NCBI GenBank assembly: GCA_036346405.1 | Contig: CM070562.1 | Coordinates: forward strand, 110,520,412-110,584,411 | DNA from: Phyllostachys edulis | Taxonomy: Eukaryota > Streptophyta > Magnoliopsida > Poales > Poaceae | Length of the DNA stretch: 64,000 nt | Reading direction: 5' to 3' | Shown here: positions 24,561 through 35,276 of the stretch, piece by piece | Position numbering within the stretch: position 1 is the first letter of the stretch | Layout of the letters: every line of letters begins with the position of its first letter | Made by a program: the position numbers and the translations under genes | The notes under the pieces: model-generated | Told to the model about the DNA's origin: nothing | Databases searched by the model: none | What the model saw: the letters and a program-made list of their open reading frames with translations, nothing else

Positions 24561-26750
24561 CCGGACTCATATATGTAACGGTACCAAACGTCTCCAAGTT
24601 GGAAAAGTAACCAATCCAAAAGGTATACTAACTGTTTTTGGGCCAGCAGCCCAGCACAGAAGCAGTTGGCCCTACGGTCCCACAAACCATCCTCACAACT
24701 GAATCATCAGAATTCGGACCATAGTGTCTGCTATGTCTGCAGCTTCCAGGCTCTGGTATAAGATTTATACACTGTAAATCGAAACAATCGTATTTGCTCA
24801 AAGTTTCGAACAATTCATAGTTATCACAGTGCTTTTCATCTAAATATATGCAGTGTAGAGCAGGTAGAGAATATTGCCGACAATTACTGCCGAACATTGA
24901 CATACCGGAGGGACAACTAAATGGCGAACAAAGAGTAAGTATACTACCGTCAGAATATCAGCTACTGAGATTGCTTCAGTTTTTTCTTCAGTAAGTATTT
25001 TAATATTGACTCTTATGACACCTGATGGAAATAACTCTATTCTCAAGGCAGTTCCTAGAAGTTTAGGAAATTATGTGCATATCACGCCGTTCTCATGTGT
25101 TCTATTTGCAATGTTATTTCCACAAGTTTTGCTCATTGGTGCATTTAATTTCAGCGAGCTAGTTCCAGATGCTGTAACAATTTTCTTTTATGGTTCAGAG
25201 AAATCATCGCCCTCCTATGAAAATACCTGTTCTATGCATACATGTTATGCTGCTGCTGCTGTTGTTGTTGCGATTTATTCCTTGAACAGTCCAGCATTTG
25301 TACATGGATTTTCCATATGCATCAGTGGAGAGTTCAATAATCTTGTATGAATCAGTAAGGGCTCAGGAGTTCAAGTAAAATTTTCTATCTTTGCCGTGTG
25401 ACTGGCTGATGTAATGGCCGGCTTGTGCAGATTGTGTTCTCTCGGCCTGGTAACCGCGCAGCTTTCGGTGATCCTTACCCAAGCTTTCCAGCAGCCTGAA
25501 GATCATATTCACGACCTGAACAATAATCTTTCTTTTCAATATAATAGCAAAAGGAAGCAGGAGTTGTGCTCGTCAATAAGCAGGACTACTGCAGATCGCA
25601 GTGCGTAAGTCAGGAAGATTTAATTTTGTCTCGGTTCTTGTTGTTGTAATCATAAAAGCTGAATTGCTTATTTGTACCACCTCATGCTTCGGATGCTCGT
25701 GATGACATAAGAGACGGACAGTACACGTGTGAACCGGAATTGGGAAAGCATATGCTTGTGATGAAGCCCACGCGTTGCCGCGGGTACCAGTCAATTATGT
25801 TTATGATTTAATGCTGCATGAAAATAAATAGTTATGCATGTATACGTCAATCAAACTATTCTTCATGTTTTTTTTATTTCACATTGAACCATTAATTCTT
25901 TATTTCTTTAGCAACAATAGCATGATTGTGTAAGGCAGGAACATACTTGTGAAGCAACTGCATGGCATTAGAAAGTGCTAGCGATGAAGAAAATTTTGAG
26001 TGCTCATTCTTGTTGCCATCTGAATAGTTCCTCAGGCTGTGTGGTTATGAAGCCAAATAATTTTCAAGATTCAGATGACTCAAGACTTGTCTTGAGGGAA
26101 TACACAAGACCAAAAACTCAGCACGAAGAAGTTAGCTGCTAGCAAAAAACAAGAGAATCTTATAATAACACAATACAGTATAAAGGGAAATACATAGTTC
26201 CAAAGAACTTTTGCACATATTTTGTCACCACCTGAGTTAACCTTCTTGTAGGTATCTTTGAAAGTTGATCACCTGCTATGTAAGAATGTCTGGGTTGGTG
26301 AATATAAGCATAAGATAGCATCAGAAGAAGATGACCAACACGACGCAATACATTTGGATCCCTCACAAACCAACCAACCTGTAATAGAAGAAGGAAGAAT
26401 AACAAGACATGATGAGTTTAGAAGCCAAAACATAAATTTCACATAGTTTACAAGAGTAATGTTCATAATAGTTGACTTTTTTTGAATGGAAATACAATAG
26501 CCAATAGGTAGCACTTTAACAGGCATCAAATGTTTTGTGTTAGTACTTAGATAATACCAACAGCTTACTCTGTCAAACTGTCTTTCAGCTACAACTGGCT
26601 CTGAACACATTGCAATTACAAAAATCTTATAGTTAATAGTCTATGGTTCTGAGCCCAACATGTAATTGGCCCAACATCAAAGGGGTGGAACAAAACCAAA
26701 ATGTGAGCGCTTGACAAATTCCACAAAAAGTACTAAAGATCTCGAGATCT
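24561..26750. other. Unassigned stretch
   Basis: AT-rich with scattered short open frames (for example 25006-25350 and minus 26269-26610). None matches a family I recognise. Some may be decayed exons of the NAD(P)H dehydrogenase pseudogene or its neighbours, but I found no supporting motif. Confidence 0.3.
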
Positions 26751-26752
26751 GA

Positions 26753-27002
26753 CATTGTAAGGATATGCTCTCCAGCTTCAATTACTAAAACATTCACATA
26801 CTTGTTCACATTAGGATATAGTTTTGCCAAGTCCTCATTGACAAAGTCATGCAACTGCATAAAAATGTACTCGTGTTGGGCCACCATCAATAACAATGAA
26901 ATGAAGGTTCTTCTTACGCTCTTCGTCAGTAAGGTTTGGAAGGGAGGCTCTTTCAAAAACATTTCATGACACTCTTCCTGTTTTGTTAGCACCCTCTACC
27001 TC
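26753..27002 (-). pseudogene. External NAD(P)H dehydrogenase (NDB-type) pseudo-exon
   Basis: The minus strand starts after an AG acceptor (27003-27004) and encodes EVEGANKT, then ERASLPNLTDEERKKN, HFIVIDGGPT, and after a 2-base deletion LHDFVNEDLAKLYPNV and VIEAGEHILTM. These match the NADH-binding region of plant type II (rotenone-insensitive) NAD(P)H dehydrogenases of the mitochondrial outer face. An in-frame TGA in the first part and the frameshift make it non-functional. Adjacent exons are absent. Confidence 0.75.
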
Positions 27003-27346
27003 CTGCATAATGACAACTATATCAAATTAGATTTCACTGTACGAAATGTATAATTGTCGGCCACTGTCGGACAAGATTGAAAATTAGAAATCAAATGTGA
27101 ATTCAAGCTATAACTCGGGACATAAAGCAAATAATACATCATATAGCAAATAGGCATTGGTACTCTCTAAAGAACAATAATACTCAGTTGCAAATAAAAT
27201 ATTTTCAAATTATTGATTTTTGGTTGCTACAACTAAAGAATATACCTAATAAAGGGAGCACATACTAGCTTACTTGTGCAAGAAAAAGAACATAGCGAAA
27301 CGGTAAGTGTTTAATCAACAAATAAATATATTATAGCATCATGTAT

Positions 27347-28066
27347 TGTCGGTGATCTAGAACCGATCTTACGTATAATTATTTGATTGGGGGGGGGTCT
27401 CTTAGACTAAAGCTATACGAAGAATGACACAGAGATTTTATACATGTTCAGGTCTTCTCCGGAGAGAATAATAACCCTACTCCTGTGTGGTTGTATTGAG
27501 TGTGCTGATTACAATCAAGAGAAAGACTAGGGCTTGTGCTCCAGATTGTCCTCTCCTCCCTCTACCTTCTGACTTCAGCTTTTATATAGCGTACGAAGAG
27601 GTGGCAGTTCCTTCAGGTGAAGAGGCACCTCAATGTTCTAAATGATGAACCGCTTGATGGAGATTGCCGCTAGGGACGTGGCACCTCCACATCGTCAGAC
27701 AGTTATTGTCAGGGACAAAGGTGATTCATGTGATTATTCATAGAGAATAACAGCGCATATTAAATACTCCATGTGTTAAACACGGCGCATATGATTCCCT
27801 AACTGACCGAACCCACATGTTTGTAGGCTCCATGGATTATAGAATGGTCATGGCCGACCAAGTGGCAGAGAAGTTTACGACCACGAGGTGCTCATAGACA
27901 AGACTCACAACAAAGGGCTAGTCATAGAAGAGCCTACGACTAGAGATTGGTCGTAGAAAAACTTACGATCAGGGGGTGGTCGTAGTAAGACTTACGAGTA
28001 CTCCGTAAAGCTTGTCCCATATGAACAATAAGGGGTATACTTGTGGGTAATATAAAGATATTATCA
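27347..28066 (-). mobile_element. Solo LTR, - strand
   Basis: On the minus strand it starts TGATAATATC and ends CACCGACA. Flanking 5-mers TGTAT (27342-27346) and TTTAT (28067-28071) differ by one base, so this is an eroded target duplication. A minus-strand TATATAAAAG lies near 27,590. GGTCGTA-type words recur at 27,860-28,000. Confidence 0.65.
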
Positions 28067-28119
28067 TTTATAATGAGAATTACACATAAATAAATAAATG
28101 AAGATTATTAGATCATCAT

Positions 28120-28560
28120 CATGTATAAACACTATAGTCTCATTGGCTTAACAAAAAATATAGGAAAGCCAACATTTCAAATTCATCATGTACAAATTTA
28201 GAGCTAGAGAGATTCAAGCAATTTGTTTCACTAAAATCTGAAGCAAAAAGATAACCAATTCGACCTTGAAAGGATACAAACACACAAGGCAAGCAAAACT
28301 TGCTTGATATAACACCCACTGCTTCTCTTTTGAATAAGACTTTGTTAGTATCCTCCATAAAATGGCAACAATTCACAAAAGCCTATCAACCAAGCAATAA
28401 ATACTATCATGAATTGTGAGTATAATATATAAATGCAACTGCATAATTCATACTATATATGTGCTGTAAAAAGGGCAAACCTCTACGCATTTAAGCCAAC
28501 ACGGCAACACCACACATTCCTTTCATTTTTTTAGAAAAAAAAACATATAGGGTACATCAA
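28120..28560 (-). pseudogene. Unidentified repeated unit, copy 1 (split by LTR insertion)
   Basis: A minus-strand frame (28140-28376) contains FASDFSETNCLNLSSSKFVH and ends LAFLYFLLSQ. A related block recurs near 34,370-34,560, and 28,410-28,560 matches 33,757-33,898. The other half of this unit lies beyond the LTR at 33,574-33,750. I do not recognise the family. Confidence 0.35.
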
Positions 28561-28565
28561 TAAGC

Positions 28566-31500
28566 TGTAACATCCCAAAAATGCTAGAATATAAAAATAT
28601 GGGATTTTTTAAAAAACTTTTTGCGTGTTTTTTCATTTTTGCATTGATTGCATTTTTTAGATTTAATTGAGTTTCGCTTTCTCTTTTGCCGGTACCAATA
28701 AGGTAAAACAAAAACCCTAATTATAGGAACCCTAGAAACCTAAATTATAAAAGTGAAATAAGTGTATACAAGTAAATCATCATAACAAAGTATTACCTTT
28801 GGAATACTACATGAAACATAATACCTAAAATTCGAAACCTGATACCCTGAACATTCAAAAGCCTAATTAGAGATCAGTTATCAGAATACAAATCTAAATT
28901 TAGCCGATGAAACCTTATTTTTACAGTAGAAAATTTAAATCCAAAAATAGTCAGAAAATCAAGAAACTAAAGCCTTATCCGAGTTTTATAGAAAAAGGAA
29001 ATAGTCATTTCCCTTTATCTTTTCTCTCATTTTCTCTTTTCTCCCCTAGCTTTTCCACGAACTTTTTTTTATTAATTAAACTTTTTTTGAATTTTATTTT
29101 AAAGTTAACCCCCGACACACTTTATTTCCAATTCTGACTCTTTTGGTCACGCCACGGGTGGTGGCGTGACAAGAGTTCACTGTCACGCCGTAATAAGTCC
29201 CCAAAATAGATTTTTGTCACGCCATGGTTGTGGCGTGACAAATAACACCGCCACGCCGCTTCGAAATGGCGTGACAAGAGTTTGACCGTAAATAAATTTG
29301 GCGTGACAGTGTTATTTTGTTACGTCAGTGGCGTGACAAGAGTTTGACCAGAAATGGGCTGACGTGACAGTGTTATTTTGTTACACCACGGATGGTGGCG
29401 TGATCAAAGGGATCAGAATTAGAAATAAAATGCGCTGGAGGTTAACTTTAAAATAAAATTCAAAAAATGATTAATTAATATAAAAAAATTCCTTTTCCAC
29501 AGGCCCACCCGCAGCCGCAGCTTTTTTCCTCCCCTGCCCTCTTCACGCACCAGCACCCAGGATGCCCATGCCGGCCAAACCGAGCCAGTGCAGCAGCGCC
29601 ATCACCTCGGCGTCAACGCTCTCAGGAGCTTTACTCCACGTAGCAGCCATGCAGCGCGCGCTGTCGCTCGATCATCGCTCAGCATCGCCATCCTCGCCAC
29701 GTGCTGCCGCCGCTCACCCGTCGCACAGAGGATGTCGCCCGACCACCAGCTCACGCCCATGCCCGTGCATGCGCTGCCCATAACACCACACCGCAGGCAT
29801 CACCAAGCTTCCCATTTAAGCACGGTATCGAGCCACTTTCATCTCCTCCTGCCAATTTCTCTCCCGTCCCTTCTCCACCGAGCCAAGGGCAGAGACTGCG
29901 CGAGCTCCAGCTTCATCCGCACAAGCCGTCGCGCACCACCTTGTCTCCCCGACTGCTCTGGTAGACCTCAATGCCGGTCGACCGCGTCACGCCGCGCCAC
30001 ACGACCCCGCAAGAGAAAGCCCCCAACCAATTAGGAGTATTCCCCGCCGGCAGCCCGTCGCTCCATCTTCTTCTCCACCGGCGGCCAAAACCGTCGCATG
30101 CACCGCCGATCCTTCTTCGGTTAGCCATCCCCAAATTCCCCGCGACAGGAGTATCCCGTGGCCTTCCACAACCATCCCCCGCCACCCACTGGAGCTCGTC
30201 CTTTCCGCAGCGCCGCCGCCACAAGGGCCTCGCCGCGTCGCCCATGGCGCACGGTGCTGGACCGCCCCAGCTACTCCCTTCCACCAACGATGGCTGCGGT
30301 AGGCTCCTACCATCCCCCTCATGCTTGTGCTCGCCCAAAAGTCACCCCTTCCTCACCCATGCGCCGGCGCCCCTTTCTCTTCCCCAAGCCCGGCCGCCAT
30401 GTGCCGCAGCTAGCCTGCACCAGCGTCGTATGGAGCTGCGCCGCCACAACCCCAGAGTCGCCTCGACCTCCCCGACCCGTTCTTAGCACTCACGGCCGCC
30501 GCCGGTGTTCCCCTCGCCACCGGCGAAGCCACGCCCGACCCACTCCTGGCTTCTTCTGTTTGCCTTCACTGCCCTGTGTAGCTCTCTGCGTATTGCTATC
30601 TCAAATGAAACTCTATGCGGTGCTCTTTGATAGTGGGCCCCAACAATGAAATTGGTTAAGTAAGCGCAGCTGGTAAGATGGTTGGTTACTTGATGGATAT
30701 TCTAGTTAGCCTTCACAGGTTAGTTAACATCCTTAAGGGCTAAATTAGGTTGGTTAATTCAAGTGGTTCAAAGACTAGTTAAAAATCCCTAGTGTAATTT
30801 AGTTAGCTATTATAGAATGTGTTAATAATCAACTTAGCTAATAGATGCTCATATAACAGATGGTGTACTTGAATAATGCTAGTTAATGAATGACCCAGGT
30901 GATTAGGGGTTCACAACAAGAGGTCAATTAGCACGTCAGTTAGCATGGGTTAGCTTAGCATAGTTAATATAAGTAATTAGCTAAGATATGGGAGAATGCT
31001 AGTTAAGCATTGTTAGTCAATTATCTGCTAAGTACGACGATTAAAAGTAACACTTCCATCTGTGTTATCAGTATTTGGTTAAAGTTCAAGATCTGTTTGG
31101 GTGGGCTATTAGTAGTTAACTGACTAGTGAGGCCTAGCCAATTAAAGGACTAATGTGGTGATTCAGTATTAGATGACTCCCATTAGCAACCCCTGTAGTG
31201 GTGTAGTTAGCAGCCACCTTGAGTGGTATGAGGATATTGGTAGGTTAATTAGTTAATTAATCTCAAGTGAATAAATGTGTCACCAGCAAGTGCAACCGCA
31301 CTAATAGCAACTAGTGAATAGAACTTAACATGAAATCATTAGTGAGTTGGTGCGGTTAAAAACAACAGTGAGACTTATGTCTGCCAGAGTGGACCCCGCA
31401 CTTATGTACAGGTCTCACCTGACTATCATGGAATTTCCTCGTTAAATAGAAAGTAATAACTAAAATAATTATGAGAGCATATGAGAGAACTGATTTTGAC

Positions 31501-33573
31501 TGTATGATCATCGTGGATGTATACATAGAATGTCTAGAGAGAGTGCTTGAGAGTACTAGGTGGCATGTTAAGAAAAACATCACATAGGCTCTAGGTTTCG
31601 TCTGTCATCGTCTGTCCCCAGTAGCAAAACCCTTCATGACCCGAAAGCAGATCTGATAGTATTACCTAACCAGGTAATCTCCCTCATTTAGGTAACCATT
31701 AAGGAATGTTTCTACGGACATCTTCTCTCTCCCTGTTAGATTTATTTACTTGTGTCTGTAGTATTTCCTTCATCAACTCCAGACGAGTATATATTTAGGT
31801 CTCATCTGAAGTACCCCTACTTTCAAAACACCGGTAAGTATGTTTAGTTTGTTTAAAGTGCTTTCATTTGGTTGAATGTATTTGGATTTATTGGATTTCA
31901 TTTTATTACTTTCAGTCGCTCTGGAGTTCAATCGTATTATGCATAGTTAGAATCTAAAGATATAATGGAACAACAGTCCGAGGCAGAACAAAAACAAGAC
32001 GAGGATTATCGAAATATCGAGCAAGACGATTATCATCATAATGAACCTTATCAGAATATTAAGCAAGGCAAGTCGTAGACCTTTGATCATATTAAACCCA
32101 TTTTATAAAATTATATTGTTTTATATCAACATGCATTGCTATGTTTATAATAAATGCTTTTGGGAATAGTTAAATGCCTAAATCGTCATTATGCCTCCTT
32201 GTATAATTGCTATTGACATATACCCTTGAATGACATAAATCATTGGACACCATAGGGTGGTTAATTATTAGTTGGACATTATTGTACTACCAACATGAGT
32301 CGTATTATGCTTAGTCATGCTTAGTCGCGTGGGATTCTTGACCACATATTCATAATGATTAATCTTGACTTAATGATATATGAAATTGTGGCGGAGCCAC
32401 TGTTATTAAAAGATGTTGTGCTATGGCAAGAGTTGCCATTTGGTCGGGTTGCACTAAAAATGATTTATGTTCGGGCGAGTGGTCGGTGGTGAAGGTGGGT
32501 GCGGGAAGCACATTGGGATGAAGTAGTCTCGTTTGAGCAACCACTAAGGACTTAACTTTGTGCGCCATTGATCTGGGCCATACCATACAACCACAAGTCT
32601 ATTTATGGGGTGGACCTGGCTAACTAATTAACAATGTTTTAATCTGGTTCTGTTTGGGTTGTTGAATTGGCGTAAGAGGGGGCCCAGCATGGCGAATCCT
32701 TAGCGAGCAGAACCGGATCAAAACAGAACTTTGTAAAGGCCTTATCATGTGCTCTAGACCGCTTACCTAAGGTAGTGAGCGGTGGTATCGACAGATGCTA
32801 AACAAACTAGAGAAGTCGTGTCTTGTGGGTAAAGCTGTATAACCTCTGCAGAGTGTAAAACTATTCGAATAGTCATATCCCCGGTTATGGACAATGCCTA
32901 GTAATTTCACACGAGGGGTAGATTTTGATAAAAATGTTGGAATGATTTGGTTGGGATTGGAATGGTTAGTGTTGGTCGATGGTTGGGAAGTGAACATGGT
33001 GTTCATTAGTTGTTTCAAAGAACTTGTTTACTTATGTATTAGTCTTTTTTAAATTATGTTTTTCAATCTATTTACTATATTTACTATCAATATTGCTTTC
33101 TGCAAATTAGCCTTAAAGCTATCCTTGTCAAGCTTTACATAAATACTATTTACATACATTTCCCTACGACTTGCTGAGTACTTTACGTACTCACGGCTAT
33201 ACATCATTTGTTGATCAGTCACCAAGGAAGAATCAGGGAATGCGGAGCTCTTTGAGAAGGAGTACTTCGAAGACTATGCGAACTAGGTTGCGTTCTCCGC
33301 TCGATTGCTTGTGGGCATGTCGAATGGCTTCCACGAGTTGTTTTATTCCGCTGCAGGTTTACTCTTTTGTCTTAAGCCCTGCGTGGCAAACTCCATAAAA
33401 CTTTGACCGTAAGGTCCATTGCTATTAAATAATATTAATTTGTCTACTTCTTAACTACCTTGTTGTATGGATATGATTCATCGATGTTACAACTGTGTGC
33501 ACTATCTACTGATCCAGGAACTAGTGCAGATATACACAAAGGGTCCCGAATCCGGAGATCTGGGGTCCCGACA
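28566..33573 (+). mobile_element. Long LTR-type retroelement sequence (probable solo LTR or derivative), + strand
   Basis: The element begins TGTAACATCCC and ends GGGTCCCGACA, with a perfect 5-bp direct repeat TAAGC (28561-28565 and 33574-33578). It has no gag-pol. Its 3' part contains CTATTCGAATAG near 32,863 with an adjacent CTCTGCAGAGG, and TTGCTGAGTAC followed by GTACTCA at 33170-33192, motifs shared with the other long LTRs here. A GC-rich coding-like but unidentified tract (29,500-30,640) and a TTAGTTA/GCTAA-rich tract (30,650-31,300) lie inside. No second internal LTR was found, so a single very long LTR is the simplest reading; a LARD-like element is the alternative. Confidence 0.75.
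29059..29491. mobile_element. MULE-type MITE with GTCACGCC hairpin array, copy 1
   Basis: Termini are GAAC...ATTC with roughly 50-bp inverted repeats reading inward to GTTAAC. A perfect 9-bp direct repeat CTTTTCCAC flanks it (29050-29058 and 29492-29500). The array includes a 10-bp perfect stem GTCACGCCAC/GTGGCGTGAC at 29146-29170 with a 5-nt loop. It is nested inside the long LTR-type element 28,566-33,573. Confidence 0.88.
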
Positions 33574-34080
33574 TAAGCACCGAAAGATGACAGAACATAT
33601 TAAAAAGGAGTTAGATGGAATCCTAATAGAGCTTGAAGTTGAAGACTTTCGTAATCGTGCACTTCCTTCCAGTCGTTAGCCTCTACCAAAAACCATAGAG
33701 ATGTCAGCAATGTGGAAGCTTCTTTTTACCTGTAAAGCAAACGATAGTTGCTTTCATGAATTGTGGGTATCATATATAAATGCAACTGTATAATTCATAC
33801 TATATATGTGCTCTAAAAAGGGCAAAGCTTTATGCATTTAAGCCAACACCACTCATTCATTTCAGTTATTTTAGAAAAAAACATATAGGGTACATCAGTA
33901 AGCACCCAAAGATGACAGAACATATTAAAAAGGAGTTAGGTGGAATCCTAATACAGCCTGAAGCTGAAGAACTTCGTAATCGTGCATTTCCTTTCGGTCA
34001 TTAGCCTCTACCAAAAAACATAGACATGATAGGAATATGGAAGTTCTTTTTTACTTGTAAATCAAACGAAAGCTGTGTTA
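33574..34080. repeat. Diverged direct duplication of the unidentified unit
   Basis: 33,579-33,750 and 33,905-34,075 are homologous (both contain AAAGATGACAGAACATATTA), period about 327 bp. The segment between (33,757-33,898) matches 28,410-28,560 across the LTR insertion. This shows the tandem copy existed before the LTR inserted. Confidence 0.85.
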
Positions 34081-34417
34081 AAAATCTAAATCAAATATAA
34101 CAGTAGCTATACGAATAAAATAGTAGAGGTTATATAGTATGGAGCACACCATAAGACTTAAATATACGCTGACAGCAAGACCTGTTGCAAACAAAGTAGG
34201 CATTGTTACTAATAAAAGAACAACCTTAGTTGCAAGTAACTTTTTTTAATATGTATTGATTGTACAACTAAAATGTTGACCCAAATGAAAGGAACGTAGC
34301 TTGGCTACTTGTACAACAAAAGGAACATAGGCAAATAGTAATAGTTTAATAGACAGGTAAATAAACCATGCACAAGCACAATAGCCTTACTGGCTTAACA
34401 AAAAAGTGCAAACGAAG

Positions 34418-34537
34418 TGAACATCTTCACACTCATTATGTAGAAATCCACAAAATAGACACATGCAAACAATTGTCTGAACATCTTCACACCCATTATG
34501 TAGAAATCCACAAAATAGACAAACGCAAACAACTGTG
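34418..34537. repeat. 60-bp tandem duplication
   Basis: Two adjacent 60-bp copies (34418-34477, 34478-34537) both start TGAACATCTTCACAC and differ at a few bases. On the minus strand they fall in the last part of the unidentified unit. Confidence 0.9.
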
Positions 34538-34701
34538 TGATTCAAATGAGAACAAAAAAAATTAATGCAGCCTTAAAAACATATAGACAATGCAAGTACC
34601 AACTGGTTGGCATGACATCTATTGCTTCACCATTGTATTGGACTTGACTGATATCTTTCATACAAAGGAGAAAAGCCTAAAAAGCTCGCTTCATGAATAA
34701 T

Positions 34702-35276
34702 TGTCAATAAATCTCGTCAGAGGCGCGCCCACCTACCCCACGACGAGCGTAACCATCAAGTCGCCCACCCATCACGGCATCACGGGAGGCCAAAGGGTCG
34801 AAGGGGTTCCGAAGGGGCCCAGAGGGGTCCCGAAGGCGCCCAAGAAGCCCGGAGAATCTCGGAGGGTCCGAAGGGGCCCGAAGGGTCCGAGAAGGCCTGG
34901 AGCTATTCAACCGCCTAGGGCGGCCAAAGGCCGTTCGGGCAGGGGGGTCTTATACCCCCTCCGAAGGGCCACAGTACCGCTGAGCTAGGCGTACCAGCTA
35001 GATGGACCAGGACTAGGAGGGTCCACTATGAGCCAAAGGCTACGTCTAGGGGTAGGAAAAACCCCTGCAGCCCCTACTAGTATAGAGCCCTGTACAGGGT
35101 AGGTTTGTAATGTCATGTACCCAGTAGAAAGGCTATAAATAGCCACCTCCCCCCGTGTAATAGGGTAGACTGTATTTTTCCGATTAGTCAACACTTGTTT
35201 ACTTCTTGACAACCAGTTCCCTCTTCAAGGACCCTTCGGATACCCTCGCGGATATCAGGGGTCCCCTTTTTCTACA
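34702..35276 (+). mobile_element. Probable solo LTR
   Basis: TGTCAATAAA to TTTTTCTACA, with a TATA-type GGCTATAAATAGCC near 35,134 and a CCGATTAGTCAACACTTG leader region. 34,790-34,900 is a GGGTCCGAAGG-type repeat. No target duplication was found at these ends, so the limits are tentative. Confidence 0.5.

Noticed and set aside
26269..26610. Minus-strand frame as a further exon of the NDB pseudogene
   Set aside because: The translation shows none of the expected downstream NDB motifs.
29146..29400. Possible CRISPR-like array
   Set aside because: Repeats alternate strand, are 8-10 bp and irregularly spaced, and lie within a MITE with 9-bp target duplications in a plant genome.
29562..30649. 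Several GC-rich open frames inside the long LTR element
   Set aside because: Overlapping frames on both strands with no conserved motif; could be an old capture but cannot be supported.
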